A stretch of DNA of 64,000 nt from Clostridium lacusfryxellense (GCF_018861735.1 NZ_JAHLEB010000007.1:62001-126000); one strand, 5' to 3'; positions 47,218 to 57,860 are shown, numbered from the stretch's first letter. Made by a program: numbers and translations. Notes: generated by a model not told the origin, from the sequence alone.

Positions 47218-47252
47218 AGGGAAGACCCATTATAAAGGGTCTTCCTTTTTTT
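47218..47252 (+). terminator. Second attenuator terminator of the aro operon
   Basis: Nine perfect pairs, GGAAGACCC (47219-47227) with GGGTCTTCC (47237-47245), then seven T. Confidence 0.88.
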
Positions 47253-47346
47253 ATAATTTTTTATTGGAAAGTTATCAGATAAACGAATGATTTGTTAAAT
47301 GCATTGTCAAAAGTAAGTTTCATTTAAAACTTAGGAGGAATAATAT

Positions 47347-48360
47347 ATGGTAATAGTAATGAAATCAAATGCAAGCAGAGATCAAATTTTGGCTATTAAG
47401 AAAAAATTGGAGGGATTAGGTTGCATAGTTCATGTTTCTAAAGGGGAAAATCATTGTGTTCTAGGTCTTGTTGGGGACACAAGTACAATAAACGAAAGCC
47501 AAATTGAAGCAGAGCAGTGTGTTGATAAGGTTATGAGAGTTCAAGCTCCTTACAAAAGAGGTAATAGACTTTTTCATCCAGATGATTCAATAATAAAGGT
47601 AGATGACAGAACAATAGGAGGAAAACAACTAGCTATAATAGCCGGACCTTGCGCTGTTGAAAGTGAAGAACAATTAATACATATTGCAAAGGATGTAAAA
47701 AAAGCAGGTGCAAATTTCCTAAGAGGAGGAGCTTATAAACCAAGGACCTCTCCGTATAGCTTCCAAGGAATGGAGGAGGAAGGATTAAGAATATTATTAG
47801 AAGCAAAGAAGATAACGGGACTTCCAATAGTAACTGAAGTCATGAGTGTTGAACTAGTTGAAAAAATAACTGGATATGCAGATGTTTTACAGATTGGTGC
47901 TAGAAACATGCAAAACTTCGATCTTTTAAAGGAAGTGGGAAGATGCAATAAGACAATACTTTTAAAAAGGGGTATGAGTGCTACAATCGAGGAGCTTCTT
48001 ATGTCTGCAGAGTACATAATGTCTGAGGGCAATGAGAATGTAGTTCTATGTGAAAGAGGAATTAGAACGTTTGAAACTTTCACAAGAAATACTTTAGATT
48101 TAAGTTCAATTCCTGTTCTTAAAAGACTAAGTCATTTACCCGTTATAGTAGATCCAAGTCATGCTGCTGGTAAATGGTGGTTAGTAGAGCCATTAGCAAA
48201 AGCTGCTATAGCAGTTGGTGCAGATGGTCTTGAAATTGAAGTGCATTACGATCCTGCTAATGCTTTAAGTGATGGACCTCAATCTTTAAAACCAGAAAAA
48301 TTTGAGGCACTTATGGATTCAATAAGAGTAATTGCGAATACACAAAATAGAATAATTTAG
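47347..48360 (+). CDS. aroF: 3-deoxy-7-phosphoheptulonate (DAHP) synthase, copy 2
   Basis: 337 residues, paralogue of 39409-40422 with the same barrel motifs ([49 protein letters not shown]). Differences cluster in the N-terminal ferredoxin-like regulatory domain. First gene of the aro operon; four bases separate its stop from the next open frame, and the RBS of tyrA overlaps its end. RBS AGGAGG before ATG 47347. Controlled by the leader-peptide attenuator just upstream. Confidence 0.95.
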   Translation: MVIVMKSNASRDQILAIKKKLEGLGCIVHVSKGENHCVLGLVGDTSTINESQIEAEQCVDKVMRVQAPYKRGNRLFHPDDSIIKVDDRTIGGKQLAIIAGPCAVESEEQLIHIAKDVKKAGANFLRGGAYKPRTSPYSFQGMEEEGLRILLEAKKITGLPIVTEVMSVELVEKITGYADVLQIGARNMQNFDLLKEVGRCNKTILLKRGMSATIEELLMSAEYIMSEGNENVVLCERGIRTFETFTRNTLDLSSIPVLKRLSHLPVIVDPSHAAGKWWLVEPLAKAAIAVGADGLEIEVHYDPANALSDGPQSLKPEKFEALMDSIRVIANTQNRII

Positions 48361-48372
48361 GAGGTGGTAAAT

Positions 48373-49233
48373 TTGGATTGTACAGACTTTAATATTACAA
48401 TTGTAGGGCTCGGGCTTATAGGAGGTTCATTTGCTATGGCACTAAGAGAATTAAAGCCTAAAAACATTTGGGCGATTGACATTGACAAAAATACTTTGAG
48501 AGCTGCGGAAAAAATGAATATTATTGATAAAGGATATACAAATCCAGAAATACCCCTTAGGAGTTCAGATATTGTTATAATTGCAGTTTATCCTCAAAAG
48601 ACTATAAATTTTGTAAAGAATAATATGAATTTATTTAAAAGTGGGGCAATTATCACAGACACTGCTGGAATTAAGAGTAAGTTAATACATGATATCATGC
48701 CTGTACTAAGAAAAGATTTAGATTTTATTGGTGGGCACCCTATGGCAGGAAAAGAAGAATCAGGCCTAAAGGCTGCATCAAAAGATATGTTTAAAAATGC
48801 TAATTATATTTTAACTCCGATAAATGGGAATAAGGAAGAAAATATAAATCTAGTAACAGAGATAGCTAGGGGTATGGGTTGCAAAAGAGTAGTTCATCTT
48901 ACTCCTAAAGAGCATGACGACATAATAGCTTACACAAGCCAGCTACCACATGTTATAGCAGTTTCATTAATAGATTGTAATAATTCAATAGATGGAATAT
49001 CTCAGTTTATTGGAGGAGGATTTAAGGATACTACTAGAGTTGCTACAGTTAATGTTGAATTATGGCCGGAATTACTTCTCAATAACAAAGAAAATATAAT
49101 TAGTAAGATAGAAGACTTTGAAAGAAATATAAAGGAAATAAAAACAGCAATAATTAATAATGATGAAGGTTTTCTAAAGGAAAGATTTGAGGATGCAACT
49201 AAGAAGAGGAAGGAGATTGGTAAGGGTGTATAA
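48373..49233 (+). CDS. tyrA: Prephenate dehydrogenase
   Basis: 286 residues, NAD-binding prephenate to 4-hydroxyphenylpyruvate enzyme. GLGLIGGSFAMAL dinucleotide motif, FIGGHPMAGKEESG (catalytic His region) and HDDIIAYTSQLPHVIA. No chorismate mutase or ACT domain, so it is the monofunctional form. Start is TTG 48373, 8 nt after AGGAGGT; the GTG at 48364 lies inside that RBS and is unlikely. Confidence 0.93.
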   Translation: MDCTDFNITIVGLGLIGGSFAMALRELKPKNIWAIDIDKNTLRAAEKMNIIDKGYTNPEIPLRSSDIVIIAVYPQKTINFVKNNMNLFKSGAIITDTAGIKSKLIHDIMPVLRKDLDFIGGHPMAGKEESGLKAASKDMFKNANYILTPINGNKEENINLVTEIARGMGCKRVVHLTPKEHDDIIAYTSQLPHVIAVSLIDCNNSIDGISQFIGGGFKDTTRVATVNVELWPELLLNNKENIISKIEDFERNIKEIKTAIINNDEGFLKERFEDATKKRKEIGKGV

Positions 49234-50314
49234 CATAGAAGTTAAAGCAACAAGCGGAAATTATCCAATATATATTAAGAATGGATTGCTTAAAGATATT
49301 GGAGAAGGAGTTAAGAATATTTATAATGGTAAGAAAATAGCTGTAATAACAGATGCAAATGTTAATGAATTATACGGAGCAAAGGTTATTGCTTCATTAA
49401 AAGAAGTTGGTTTTGAATCTTTTAAAATAGTTGTTAAAGCAGGTGAAGAGAGCAAGTCATTTGGAACTCTTTTAGAGGTATATGATAAACTCCTAGATTA
49501 TAAGATTAATAGAGGCGATATGATAATTGCTCTAGGCGGTGGCGTAGTAGGGGATATGGCTGGATTTGCAGCATCCACTTTCCTAAGGGGAATATCACTT
49601 ATACAAATTCCGACTACACTCCTTGCACAGGTGGATAGTAGTGTAGGTGGTAAGGTTGCAGTAGATCTTCCGCGTGGAAAGAATCTTGTGGGTAGTTTTT
49701 ATATGCCAAAGGCAGTTTTTATTGATCCAATGTTACTTAGGACATTAAACGATAAGTTTTTTAACGACGGAATGGGTGAAGTTATAAAATATGGAGCTAT
49801 TAAGGATAAGGAACTATTTTATAAATTAATGAATTATGAAAACAAAGAAGATCTATTAAAAGAGATAGATAGGATTATTTATACTTGTTGCACTATCAAG
49901 GCTAATATTGTTGAAGTTGATGAGAAGGATACCGGAGAGCGAATGTTATTAAATTATGGTCATACAATTGGTCATGCAATTGAACAATTCTTCAATTTTA
50001 CTAAATATTCTCATGGAGAAGCTGTAGCTATGGGGATGTACGCAATAACAAAACTTGGAGAAGAACTAGGGAAAACTGAAATTGGGACATCAATTGCTAT
50101 AAAAGATATTTTAAAAAGGTATAATTTGCCTTGGAGGTTGCCTGAAATAAAAAGTGAAGATATAATTAGAGCTATAAGGCATGATAAAAAAAATATTGGT
50201 GAAGCTATGAATTTCATATTAATAAAGTCAATTGGAAATAGCTTTATTGAAAAAATTAATGAAGATAAGATAAATGATTATATGCAAAAAATTCTTAAAA
50301 AAACTACTATATAA
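49226..50314 (+). CDS. aroB: 3-dehydroquinate synthase
   Basis: 362 residues. NAD and metal-binding enzyme of the shikimate pathway: AGEESKSFGTLLEVYD, ALGGGVVGDMAGFAASTFLRG, IPTTLLAQVDSSVGGK, and LLNYGHTIGHAIE with Zn-ligand His. Start is GTG 49226, overlapping the end of tyrA by 8 bp, with AAGGAG about 10 nt upstream; the longer frame inside tyrA is rejected because it encodes no family sequence. Confidence 0.95.
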   Translation: MYNIEVKATSGNYPIYIKNGLLKDIGEGVKNIYNGKKIAVITDANVNELYGAKVIASLKEVGFESFKIVVKAGEESKSFGTLLEVYDKLLDYKINRGDMIIALGGGVVGDMAGFAASTFLRGISLIQIPTTLLAQVDSSVGGKVAVDLPRGKNLVGSFYMPKAVFIDPMLLRTLNDKFFNDGMGEVIKYGAIKDKELFYKLMNYENKEDLLKEIDRIIYTCCTIKANIVEVDEKDTGERMLLNYGHTIGHAIEQFFNFTKYSHGEAVAMGMYAITKLGEELGKTEIGTSIAIKDILKRYNLPWRLPEIKSEDIIRAIRHDKKNIGEAMNFILIKSIGNSFIEKINEDKINDYMQKILKKTTI

Positions 50315-50331
50315 AAGTGAGGTGTTTAGCC

Positions 50332-51624
50332 ATGAAGTCAGTTACAATTCAACCTTTTTCTTTAAATGGAAGAGTTAAAATTCCACCTTCAAAATCATTA
50401 TCCCATAGAGCAGTTATAGCTGCAGGATTAAGTATTGGTGAGTGCGCTATTGATAATATAAGTATGTCAGAGGATATAATAGCCACTTGTGAAATAATGG
50501 AAAAACTTGGAGTTGATATTAAACAATTACCAAGTGGCCTCAAGGTATGTGGAAAAGGTAAACCTCGACTAATTAATGAAGAAACTGATAGCAATGTTCT
50601 ACAATGCAATGAAAGTGGTTCAACATTACGTTTTTTAATTCCTATAGCGATGATTACTGGTGAAAAAGTAATTTTTAAGGGTAAATCTAAACTAGTACAG
50701 AGAACACTTAAACCTTATTATGAGATATTTGATAGAAAAAATATAAAATATACTACAAGTAATGGTAATCTTCCTCTAGAAATTGATGGTGGACTTAAAT
50801 CTGGTATTTTTGAACTTAGAGGAGATGTAAGTTCTCAGTTTGTAACTGGTCTTATTTATGCATTGCCTTTATTAGATGGAGACTCAACAATTAAAATTAC
50901 TACGCAAATGGAATCTATTGGTTACATAGATTTAACTTTAGATGTACTTTCTAAATTCGGAATAAAGGTACAAAACAATAATTATAGTGAATTTAAAATA
51001 GAAGGTAATCAACATTATAAAAAAACAGATTACAGAGTTGAAGGAGATTTTTCTCAAGCAGCTTTTTATCTAGCCGCTGGTGTTTTAGGTGGGGAAGTTG
51101 AATGCAGTGATTTAAATATGGAATCACTTCAAGGAGATAGAGTAATAATTGATATAATTAAAAACATGGGTGGAGATATAATTATAAAAGACGGTAAGTT
51201 AAGAGCGTCAAAATCGGATTTAAAAGGTACTATAATTGATGCATCTCAATGCCCTGACCTTGTACCAATAGTTGCAGTGCTTGCTGCATTAAGTGATGGA
51301 ACAACTGAAATTATAAATGCGTCTAGAGTTAGGATTAAAGAATCCGATAGATTAAAAGCTATGGCAACAGAGCTAAATAAAATTGGAGCAGATGTTATCG
51401 AAAGAGAGGATTCGCTTATAATTCATGGTAAACCATGGCTTAAGGGTGGAGTTGTAAGTAGTTGGAATGATCATAGAATAGCTATGGCTATGGCAATTGC
51501 ATCAATTAGGTGCACCGAAGAGCTTATAATTGAGGATAGTGGAGCAGTTAAGAAGTCATACCCAGAGTTTTATGAAGATTTTAAGAGCTTAGGAGGTAAA
51601 GTAAATGAGCGGACAATGGGGTAA
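50332..51624 (+). CDS. aroA: 3-phosphoshikimate 1-carboxyvinyltransferase (EPSP synthase)
   Basis: 430 residues. KIPPSKSLSHRAVIAAGL (N-terminal phosphate-binding), NESGSTLRFLIPI where many enzymes have GNAGT, GDVSSQFVTGLIYALPLL, and RIKESDRLKAMATEL. Lacks the plant/enteric GNAGTAMR form, which places it among Gram-positive-type enzymes. ATG 50332 follows GTGAGGTG. Overlaps aroC by 20 bp. Confidence 0.95.
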   Translation: MKSVTIQPFSLNGRVKIPPSKSLSHRAVIAAGLSIGECAIDNISMSEDIIATCEIMEKLGVDIKQLPSGLKVCGKGKPRLINEETDSNVLQCNESGSTLRFLIPIAMITGEKVIFKGKSKLVQRTLKPYYEIFDRKNIKYTTSNGNLPLEIDGGLKSGIFELRGDVSSQFVTGLIYALPLLDGDSTIKITTQMESIGYIDLTLDVLSKFGIKVQNNNYSEFKIEGNQHYKKTDYRVEGDFSQAAFYLAAGVLGGEVECSDLNMESLQGDRVIIDIIKNMGGDIIIKDGKLRASKSDLKGTIIDASQCPDLVPIVAVLAALSDGTTEIINASRVRIKESDRLKAMATELNKIGADVIEREDSLIIHGKPWLKGGVVSSWNDHRIAMAMAIASIRCTEELIIEDSGAVKKSYPEFYEDFKSLGGKVNERTMG

Positions 51625-52675
51625 AAAAGTTAAGTATTCAATTTTTGGTGAGTCTCATGGAAGAGGAATAGGTATAACTATTGATGGATTGCCACCAGGC
51701 ATTAAGCTCGATATGGATTTTATTAATGGTGAAATGCAAAGACGAGCACCAGGACGTGATGAATTTTCAACTAAAAGAAAAGAAGGGGATAAGGTCGAAA
51801 TTCTAAGTGGATATTTTAACGGATTTACCACAGGAACACCTCTTTGCGCTGTTATCTTCAATGAAAATCAACATTCAAAGGATTATGATAAGCTAAAGGA
51901 TTTAGCTCGCCCGGGTCATGCAGATTTCACAGGAAAAGTTAAATATTCAGGTTTTAACGACTATAGAGGTGGAGGACATTTTTCAGGTAGAATTACAGCA
52001 CCTCTTGTTTTTGCAGGGGCAGTAGCGAAACAAATTCTCTTTGACCAGGGAATTGTAGTAGGAAGTCATATTTTAAGTATTGGAAATGCCTTTGACAGTT
52101 ATTATGATAGTGTTAATTTAAAAGTACAGATGCTAGCAGATGTTTTAAGAAAAGATTTTCCTGTTCTTGATGATTTAAAAGCTGCAGAAATGAAAAAAAC
52201 TATTATAAAAGCAAAGGAAGAAATGGATTCTGTTGGAGGTATAATTGAAGCTACTATATTAAATGTGCCTTGTGGACTAGGTGAGCCGTTCTTTGATTCA
52301 ATAGAAAGTAATTTAGCTCAATTACTGTTTTCTGTTCCCGCAGTAAAGGGTGTAGAATTTGGTATGGGATTTGAAATAACAAAACTCAGTGGAAGTAAAG
52401 CTAATGATGTTCCATACATAGATAATTCAAGGGTATTAACAAAAACTAATAATAACGGCGGAATTAACGGTGGTATCTCAAATGGAATGCCAATAGTTTT
52501 TAGGGTTGCAATGAAACCAACACCATCTATTGCAAAAAATCAAAGTACTATTAATATGGCAACAGGTGAAAATTCAGAGATGTCGGTTACGGGTAGGCAT
52601 GACCCATGTATAGTATTAAGAGCGTTACCAGTAATTGAAGCTTGCGCTGCAATGAGTATTTTAGATTTTCTTTAA
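51605..52675 (+). CDS. aroC: Chorismate synthase
   Basis: 356 residues. Family signatures GESHGRGIGITIDGLPPG, RPGHADFTGKVKYSGFNDYRGGGHFSGR and GGINGGISNGMPIVFRVAMKPTPS. Needs reduced FMN. Start ATG 51605 within the end of aroA with RBS TTAGGAGG. Completes chorismate, the branch point for tyrA, pheA and the convergent trp operon. Confidence 0.97.
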   Translation: MSGQWGKKVKYSIFGESHGRGIGITIDGLPPGIKLDMDFINGEMQRRAPGRDEFSTKRKEGDKVEILSGYFNGFTTGTPLCAVIFNENQHSKDYDKLKDLARPGHADFTGKVKYSGFNDYRGGGHFSGRITAPLVFAGAVAKQILFDQGIVVGSHILSIGNAFDSYYDSVNLKVQMLADVLRKDFPVLDDLKAAEMKKTIIKAKEEMDSVGGIIEATILNVPCGLGEPFFDSIESNLAQLLFSVPAVKGVEFGMGFEITKLSGSKANDVPYIDNSRVLTKTNNNGGINGGISNGMPIVFRVAMKPTPSIAKNQSTINMATGENSEMSVTGRHDPCIVLRALPVIEACAAMSILDFL

Positions 52676-52716
52676 CAATATATCGACTTCAAAGAAGATG
52701 ATAAGGGGGTGTTTTA

Positions 52717-53856
52717 ATGAGTGATTTAGATAATTTTGATATAGATTATTTGAGAAATCAAATTGATGAAATTGATGCAAGTCTTGTTTTACTATTTGAA
52801 AAACGTATGGATATAGTTGTAAAGGTAGCAGAATATAAAAAGAAAAATAATGTTGTAGTTTTAAATAGTCAAAGAGAAGAAGCCGTTATAAAAAAGAATA
52901 TAGATCTAGTTAAAAATAAAGATATTTTGCTTGAGGTAGAAGAATTCTTCAAATCTGTTATGGAAATAAGTAGAGGTTTTCAGAACAAAAGTTTAAATAT
53001 GGAGAAAGTTTTAATTAATACAAAAATGCAAACTGTTGGATTTTATGGTGTTACAGGTTCATTCAGCGAACAAGCACTAAATGAGTATTTCGGTGAAAAG
53101 GTAAGCCAAAAGGCAATTAGCGAGTTTGAAGATATATTTCTAGAACTAAGTTATGGAAAAATAAATTATGGTGTTATTCCAATAGAAAATTCTTCTACAG
53201 GTGCGATATCTGAGGTTTATGATCTTCTTAATAAATACAATTTTTATATAACTGGTGAAAAATATCTCAAAATAAGTCAAAATTTAATGGGAATAAGAGG
53301 TTCGACCTTAGATGATATCAAAGAGGTTTATTCTCACTCCCAGGGATTAAAACAAAGTATGGAATTTTTAAAAGGATATAAAGAATGGAAGTTGACCCCA
53401 TATCAAAGTACTGCAGAATGTGCGGAGTTGGTTAAAGATAGACAGGACAAAACTTTGGCTGCAATAGGGAGTACAAAGGCTGCAGAAATATACGACCTTG
53501 AAATTTTACAAAAGGATGTAAATTCAAACACAACAAACATGACTAGGTTTGTTGTCATTGGCAAGCAGATGGAGTCTAATGAACATAGTAACAAGATTAG
53601 TTTGGTTTTATCTACTACCCACAAGGCAGGTTCATTATGCCATGTGTTAAAACACTTTGCAGATAATAATATAAATCTTTTAAAAATTGAATCGAGACCA
53701 ATAAAGGATAAGCCATGGGAATATTTCTTTTATATAGATTTTGAGGGTAATATAAATGAGAAAAAGATTATAACCGTAATTGACCTAATTAAAAAGAATA
53801 GCGGCTATTTCAAGATATTAGGCAATTATAGTCGTGATATTTCATATGTAAAATAA
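52717..53856 (+). CDS. pheA: Bifunctional chorismate mutase / prephenate dehydratase (P-protein)
   Basis: 379 residues: AroQ-type chorismate mutase (about 1-95, LRNQIDEIDASLVLLFEKRM), prephenate dehydratase (about 105-285, GVTGSFSEQALNEYF, catalytic TRF in NMTRFVVIG) and a C-terminal ACT domain (about 295-375). The ACT ESRP motif is present (KIESRPIKDKPWEYF), while the usual GALV Phe-binding motif reads GSLC, so feedback behaviour may differ. Supplies prephenate for tyrA as well as phenylpyruvate. Confidence 0.95.
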   Translation: MSDLDNFDIDYLRNQIDEIDASLVLLFEKRMDIVVKVAEYKKKNNVVVLNSQREEAVIKKNIDLVKNKDILLEVEEFFKSVMEISRGFQNKSLNMEKVLINTKMQTVGFYGVTGSFSEQALNEYFGEKVSQKAISEFEDIFLELSYGKINYGVIPIENSSTGAISEVYDLLNKYNFYITGEKYLKISQNLMGIRGSTLDDIKEVYSHSQGLKQSMEFLKGYKEWKLTPYQSTAECAELVKDRQDKTLAAIGSTKAAEIYDLEILQKDVNSNTTNMTRFVVIGKQMESNEHSNKISLVLSTTHKAGSLCHVLKHFADNNINLLKIESRPIKDKPWEYFFYIDFEGNINEKKIITVIDLIKKNSGYFKILGNYSRDISYVK

Positions 53857-53893
53857 TTTTTATTAATTTAAAGATAAAAAATGAGGTGAATTA

Positions 53894-54718
53894 ATGTCAG
53901 AATTATATGGTCTACTTGGAGAAAAATTAACACATAGTGTTTCTCCACAAATACATTCAATGATCTTTAATAAATTAGGAATGAAGGGTTATTATCATTT
54001 GTTCGAATTAGAAAGTAAAGATCTTAATGTTGTTATGGACGCTTTTAAGGTTATCAAACCAAGAGGTATTAATGTAACCATTCCTTATAAAATTAAAATT
54101 ATGGAGTTTATTGATGAGATTAGCGTTGAAGCAAAAAATATAGGCGCGGTAAATACACTGAAATTTATAGATGGTAAAGTTATTGGGTATAATACAGATT
54201 ATTTTGGTATTGGTATGCTTTTCGATAAGTACGATATCAAAGTAAAAAATAAAAGGGCAACAATATTGGGTAATGGTGGAGTGGCAGTTACAATGGTGCA
54301 GTATTTATTAAATAGTGGAATTTCTGAAATTACGGTAGTCACAAGAAATGTTTTAAAGCTTAAAGAAAATAATAAATTTAATTCTTGTAGAGTGATATCT
54401 TATGATGATATAAAAGAGATTCAAGGGGAGGGGTTATTAGTGAACTGTACACCACTTGGTATGTACCCTAATGTTAATAACTCTCCAATTGAAAAGAAAC
54501 TTATAGGCAGATTTGAAAGTGCCGTGGACATGATTTACAACCCTAAAAGAACTCTATTTTTGAAATATGCGCAGGAGGAAGGCCTAAAGGCAGTAAATGG
54601 CCTCTATATGCTTGTTGGTCAGGCAATTGCTGCTCAGGAAATCTGGAATGATATTAAAATTCCTAAGGGAATAATTGATGAAATTTATGATGAGTTAGAA
54701 AAGGGAGTAGAAAATTAG
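53894..54718 (+). CDS. aroE: Shikimate dehydrogenase
   Basis: 274 residues. LLGEKLTHSVSPQIHSMIF substrate loop, GINVTIPYKIKIM (catalytic Lys), GAVNTLKF, NAD(P) motif ILGNGGVAVTMVQYL, and VDMIYNPKRTLFL. RBS GAGGTG before ATG 53894. Confidence 0.95.
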   Translation: MSELYGLLGEKLTHSVSPQIHSMIFNKLGMKGYYHLFELESKDLNVVMDAFKVIKPRGINVTIPYKIKIMEFIDEISVEAKNIGAVNTLKFIDGKVIGYNTDYFGIGMLFDKYDIKVKNKRATILGNGGVAVTMVQYLLNSGISEITVVTRNVLKLKENNKFNSCRVISYDDIKEIQGEGLLVNCTPLGMYPNVNNSPIEKKLIGRFESAVDMIYNPKRTLFLKYAQEEGLKAVNGLYMLVGQAIAAQEIWNDIKIPKGIIDEIYDELEKGVEN

Positions 54719-54721
54719 AGG

Positions 54722-55231
54722 ATGAAAAATATAGTGTTAATTGGAATGCCTGGTTGTGGTAAAAGTGAGATTGGTAAAATACTTGCACAAAAAACAGAGA
54801 TGGAATTCATAGATGTAGATGATTTTATTGAATCTAGTAATAAGCTTACTATTACTCAAATATTTAAAAATGGTGAGGTCAGTTTTAGAGATATAGAATC
54901 TATTGCAGTTAGAGAATTATCAAAAAAAAAATCTGTAGTTATTTCAACTGGTGGTGGAGTAATTAAGATGTATGAAAATATCTTGAGCCTTAAGAAAAAT
55001 GGTTTGATTATTTACATAAACCGCCCAATTCAAAACATAGTGGAAGATATAGATGTGGAGGGACGCCCTTTACTTGCAAAGGATCCAGCTAATGTTTATA
55101 GATTGTTTGATGAGAGGGGTCCGTTATATAAAAAGTATTGTGACCATGAGGTTATGAATATTAGTTCTTTGGATGAAATAGTTGATAATATTTTAGAAAT
55201 ATATGCACAAACTAACAACTTAAACGTGTAG
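54722..55231 (+). CDS. aroK: Shikimate kinase
   Basis: 169 residues. P-loop GMPGCGKSEIGK, FIDVDDFIE (shikimate-binding Asp), FRDIESIAVREL (Arg contact), STGGGVIK, and lid Arg in VEGRPLLA. Starts 3 bp after the aroE stop. GAGG lies directly against the ATG, so initiation probably depends on coupling to aroE. Last gene of the operon; no aroQ/aroD (3-dehydroquinate dehydratase) follows. Confidence 0.93.
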   Translation: MKNIVLIGMPGCGKSEIGKILAQKTEMEFIDVDDFIESSNKLTITQIFKNGEVSFRDIESIAVRELSKKKSVVISTGGGVIKMYENILSLKKNGLIIYINRPIQNIVEDIDVEGRPLLAKDPANVYRLFDERGPLYKKYCDHEVMNISSLDEIVDNILEIYAQTNNLNV

Positions 55232-55269
55232 TATAACATTATTGTAATCATTACTATAAGTACATATAT

Positions 55270-55297
55270 TAAAAGCTGTTGATTTCTCAACAGCTTT
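55270..55297. terminator. Bidirectional terminator between the aro and trp operons
   Basis: Perfect 12-bp stem, 55270-55281 with 55286-55297, with A and T ends. It lies between convergent aroK and trpA. Confidence 0.88.
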
Positions 55298-55300
55298 TAA

Positions 55301-56092
55301 TTAATTTATTGCATTTTTAATACCAAGTGCAAAATCGTATACTCTTTTTAGTATTTCTTGTTGGTGTCCACCTTCGGCTACTAGTTTTATTATTGCGCTT
55401 CCAACGATAATGGCTTCACAGTAAGGAGCATACGCTTTTGCCATCTCAGCATTTGAAATTCCAAAACCAAGACCTCTAGGCATATCCGTGTAGCTTTTTA
55501 TTAAATTCATATATTTATCAATGTCTGTATTTAATTTTTGTCTTGTGCCTGTTACTCCATTTATAGAAACGCAATACACAAAACCTTTTCCTTGATTAGT
55601 TATTGCTTTAATTCTACCTTTTGATGTTGGAGCTACAAGTGGAATTATGCAGATGTCATATTTGTCTGCAATTTCTATTATCTCAGCCCTCTCCTCAAGT
55701 GGAAGGTCCGGAATTATTAATCCGTCAACGCCAACTTCCTTGCACTTCTCGAAAAATTTAACATCACCATATTTAAATATTGAATTATAATAGAGTAAAT
55801 ATACTAGGGGAATCTGCGTTTTTTCTCTTATCCTTTGAACCTTTTCCATAATAGAATTTATTTTAGTTCCATTAGCTAAAGCCCTTGTAGAAGATGCTTG
55901 TATTACTGGCCCATCAGCCATAGGATCAGAGTAGGGGATACCTATTTCTATTATATCAGCCCCGGCTTTTTCAAGGGTTAAAACTAACTCTACGGTGGTA
56001 TCTAAATCTGGATCTCCGCCTGTTACAAAAGGTATAAATGCCTTTTCATTTTTCGATTTAAGATAATTAAACTTCTCGACTATTCTATTCAT
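55301..56092 (-). CDS. trpA: Tryptophan synthase alpha subunit
   Basis: 263 residues. [16 protein letters not shown], the catalytic Glu in [44 protein letters not shown], and [12 protein letters not shown]. Cleaves indole-glycerol phosphate to indole. Overlaps the trpB end by 4 bp; last gene of trpEGDCFBA. Confidence 0.97.
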   Translation of the reverse strand: MNRIVEKFNYLKSKNEKAFIPFVTGGDPDLDTTVELVLTLEKAGADIIEIGIPYSDPMADGPVIQASSTRALANGTKINSIMEKVQRIREKTQIPLVYLLYYNSIFKYGDVKFFEKCKEVGVDGLIIPDLPLEERAEIIEIADKYDICIIPLVAPTSKGRIKAITNQGKGFVYCVSINGVTGTRQKLNTDIDKYMNLIKSYTDMPRGLGFGISNAEMAKAYAPYCEAIIVGSAIIKLVAEGGHQQEILKRVYDFALGIKNAIN

Positions 56093-57264
56093 AGTTTTAC
56101 CCCCATTATTTGAGCAATTGTATTTATGTCCTTGTCGCCACGTCCTGAAAGATTAATAATTATTATTTTATCCTTAGGTAATGCTTTCGCTAGTTTCATA
56201 GCATAGGCAACTGCATGAGCGCTTTCTATAGCAGGAATTATGCCTTCAACCTTTGTTAGCTCCATAAAGGCATTAACAGATTCATCATCTGTAGCACATA
56301 CATATTGAGCCCTATTTATGTCATGTAGGTAAGCATGCTCAGGTCCTATGCCAGGATAATCAAGACCTGCCGATATTGAATATACAGGCATTATTTGTCC
56401 ATCTTCATCTTGAAGCACGTAGGTCTTCATCCCATGAATTATACCAACATCACCTTTAGTTATAGTTGCAGCATGTTGCTCAGTATTTAATCCCTTTCCT
56501 GCAGCCTCAACACCAACGAGCTTTACAGATTTATCTTCAATGAAAGGATAGAATATTCCAATAGCGTTACTTCCACCACCAACACATGCTATTATATAAT
56601 CTGGTAATCTATTTTCGGCAAGAAGTATCTGCTTTCTGGCTTCATCTCCTATAACCCTTTGAAAATCCCTAACCATGGTTGGATATGGATGTAATCCTAC
56701 TGATGATCCGATAACATAAAACGTATCTTCCACGTTACTTACCCAATTTTTCAAAGCTTCATTAACGGCATCTTTTAATGTTCCAGTACCTGTGGTAACA
56801 GAGGTAACCTTAGCCCCAAGCATTTTCATCTTAAAAACATTTAGAGATTGCCTTTGTATATCTTCCTCTCCCATAAATACCTCACACTCAAGTCCGAACA
56901 TTGCAGCTACTGTAGCGGTTGCAACGCCATGTTGTCCTGCTCCGGTTTCTGCTATTATTCTTTTCTTGCCCATTCTTATAGCAAGTAATATCTGTCCCAA
57001 TGCATTATTAATTTTATGAGCTCCTGTATGGTTTAAATCTTCTCTTTTTAAATATATTTTTGCTCCACCTAATTTTTTTGTAAGATGCTCAGCAAAGTAT
57101 AACGGGGTTTCTCTACCTGAGTAGTTTTTAAGGTAATAGTTATATTTTGATATAAACTCAGGGTCGACTTTAGCTTTTTCATATTCCTCCTCAAGTATTA
57201 TAACTGCGCTCATTACTGTTTCAGGTGCGTATTGTCCACCAAATTTTCCAAATCTACCTTTCAT
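56089..57264 (-). CDS. trpB: Tryptophan synthase beta subunit
   Basis: 391 residues, PLP enzyme. [36 protein letters not shown] (PLP Lys), [14 protein letters not shown], and [15 protein letters not shown] phosphate loop. TrpB1 type partnering with TrpA. Start overlaps the trpF stop. Confidence 0.97.
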   Translation of the reverse strand: MKGRFGKFGGQYAPETVMSAVIILEEEYEKAKVDPEFISKYNYYLKNYSGRETPLYFAEHLTKKLGGAKIYLKREDLNHTGAHKINNALGQILLAIRMGKKRIIAETGAGQHGVATATVAAMFGLECEVFMGEEDIQRQSLNVFKMKMLGAKVTSVTTGTGTLKDAVNEALKNWVSNVEDTFYVIGSSVGLHPYPTMVRDFQRVIGDEARKQILLAENRLPDYIIACVGGGSNAIGIFYPFIEDKSVKLVGVEAAGKGLNTEQHAATITKGDVGIIHGMKTYVLQDEDGQIMPVYSISAGLDYPGIGPEHAYLHDINRAQYVCATDDESVNAFMELTKVEGIIPAIESAHAVAYAMKLAKALPKDKIIIINLSGRGDKDINTIAQIMGVKL

Positions 57265-57860
57265 TATAAATCCCTCACTTTCTTAATAAATTCCTTTATT
57301 TTTGCATAATCTTTATATCCGTTTGTTTCTACTCCGCTAGATACATCCACGCCATAAGGATTTAGCTTTAAAATTCCTTGACCTACATTTTCACTAGTTA
57401 ATCCACCTGCAAGCATGATAAACCTTCCATCAATTTTTTTATAAACAAGGTTCCAATCAAAGCTTTCGCCGGAACCAGAGGTGGTATTATCTAAAAGGAA
57501 TTTTTCGTAATCATATTTTTCTATCTCAGAGATACTTTTAATACTATTAATTTTAAGTGCTTTCCAAATTTCATAGCCCTTAAACTTATTTATATATTCT
57601 TGGGTTTCATAGCCATGAAACTGGAGAACTTGAAGTCCTAAACTTTTTGCGATTTCTAGCACTATATCTGGGTTTTCATCAACAAAAACTCCAACTTTCT
57701 TTATGTCACTATGAAGATTATTTATTAAGTTGTAGGCGTGATCCTTGTCTACTTGTCGTTTGCTTTTAGCAAATACAAAGCCCGCGTATTCTGGTTGTAA
57801 GTCATTAAGATATTCTATGTCTAATTGTCTGCTAATCCCACAAATCTTAATTTTAGTCAT
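57264..57860 (-). CDS. trpF: Phosphoribosylanthranilate isomerase
   Basis: 198-residue barrel. [18 protein letters not shown] (catalytic Cys), [29 protein letters not shown], and the phosphate site [10 protein letters not shown] with DVSSGVET (catalytic Asp). RBS GGAGG; overlaps trpC by 8 bp. Confidence 0.96.
   Translation of the reverse strand: MTKIKICGISRQLDIEYLNDLQPEYAGFVFAKSKRQVDKDHAYNLINNLHSDIKKVGVFVDENPDIVLEIAKSLGLQVLQFHGYETQEYINKFKGYEIWKALKINSIKSISEIEKYDYEKFLLDNTTSGSGESFDWNLVYKKIDGRFIMLAGGLTSENVGQGILKLNPYGVDVSSGVETNGYKDYAKIKEFIKKVRDL

Larger units (their letters stand above)
47057..47252 (+). promoter_or_regulatory. Attenuator RNA structures for the aro operon (copy 2) with two terminators
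   Basis: The same switch as copy 1: CGTTATT (47057-47063) can pair with AATAATG (47111-47117), or ATAATGAGT (47112-47120) can pair perfectly with ACTCATTAT (47191-47199). The latter lies in the first terminator hairpin (47184-47212 plus T-run). A second, stronger hairpin (47219-47227 with 47237-47245 plus T-run) follows immediately and corresponds in sequence to the single terminator of copy 1. Confidence 0.75.
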
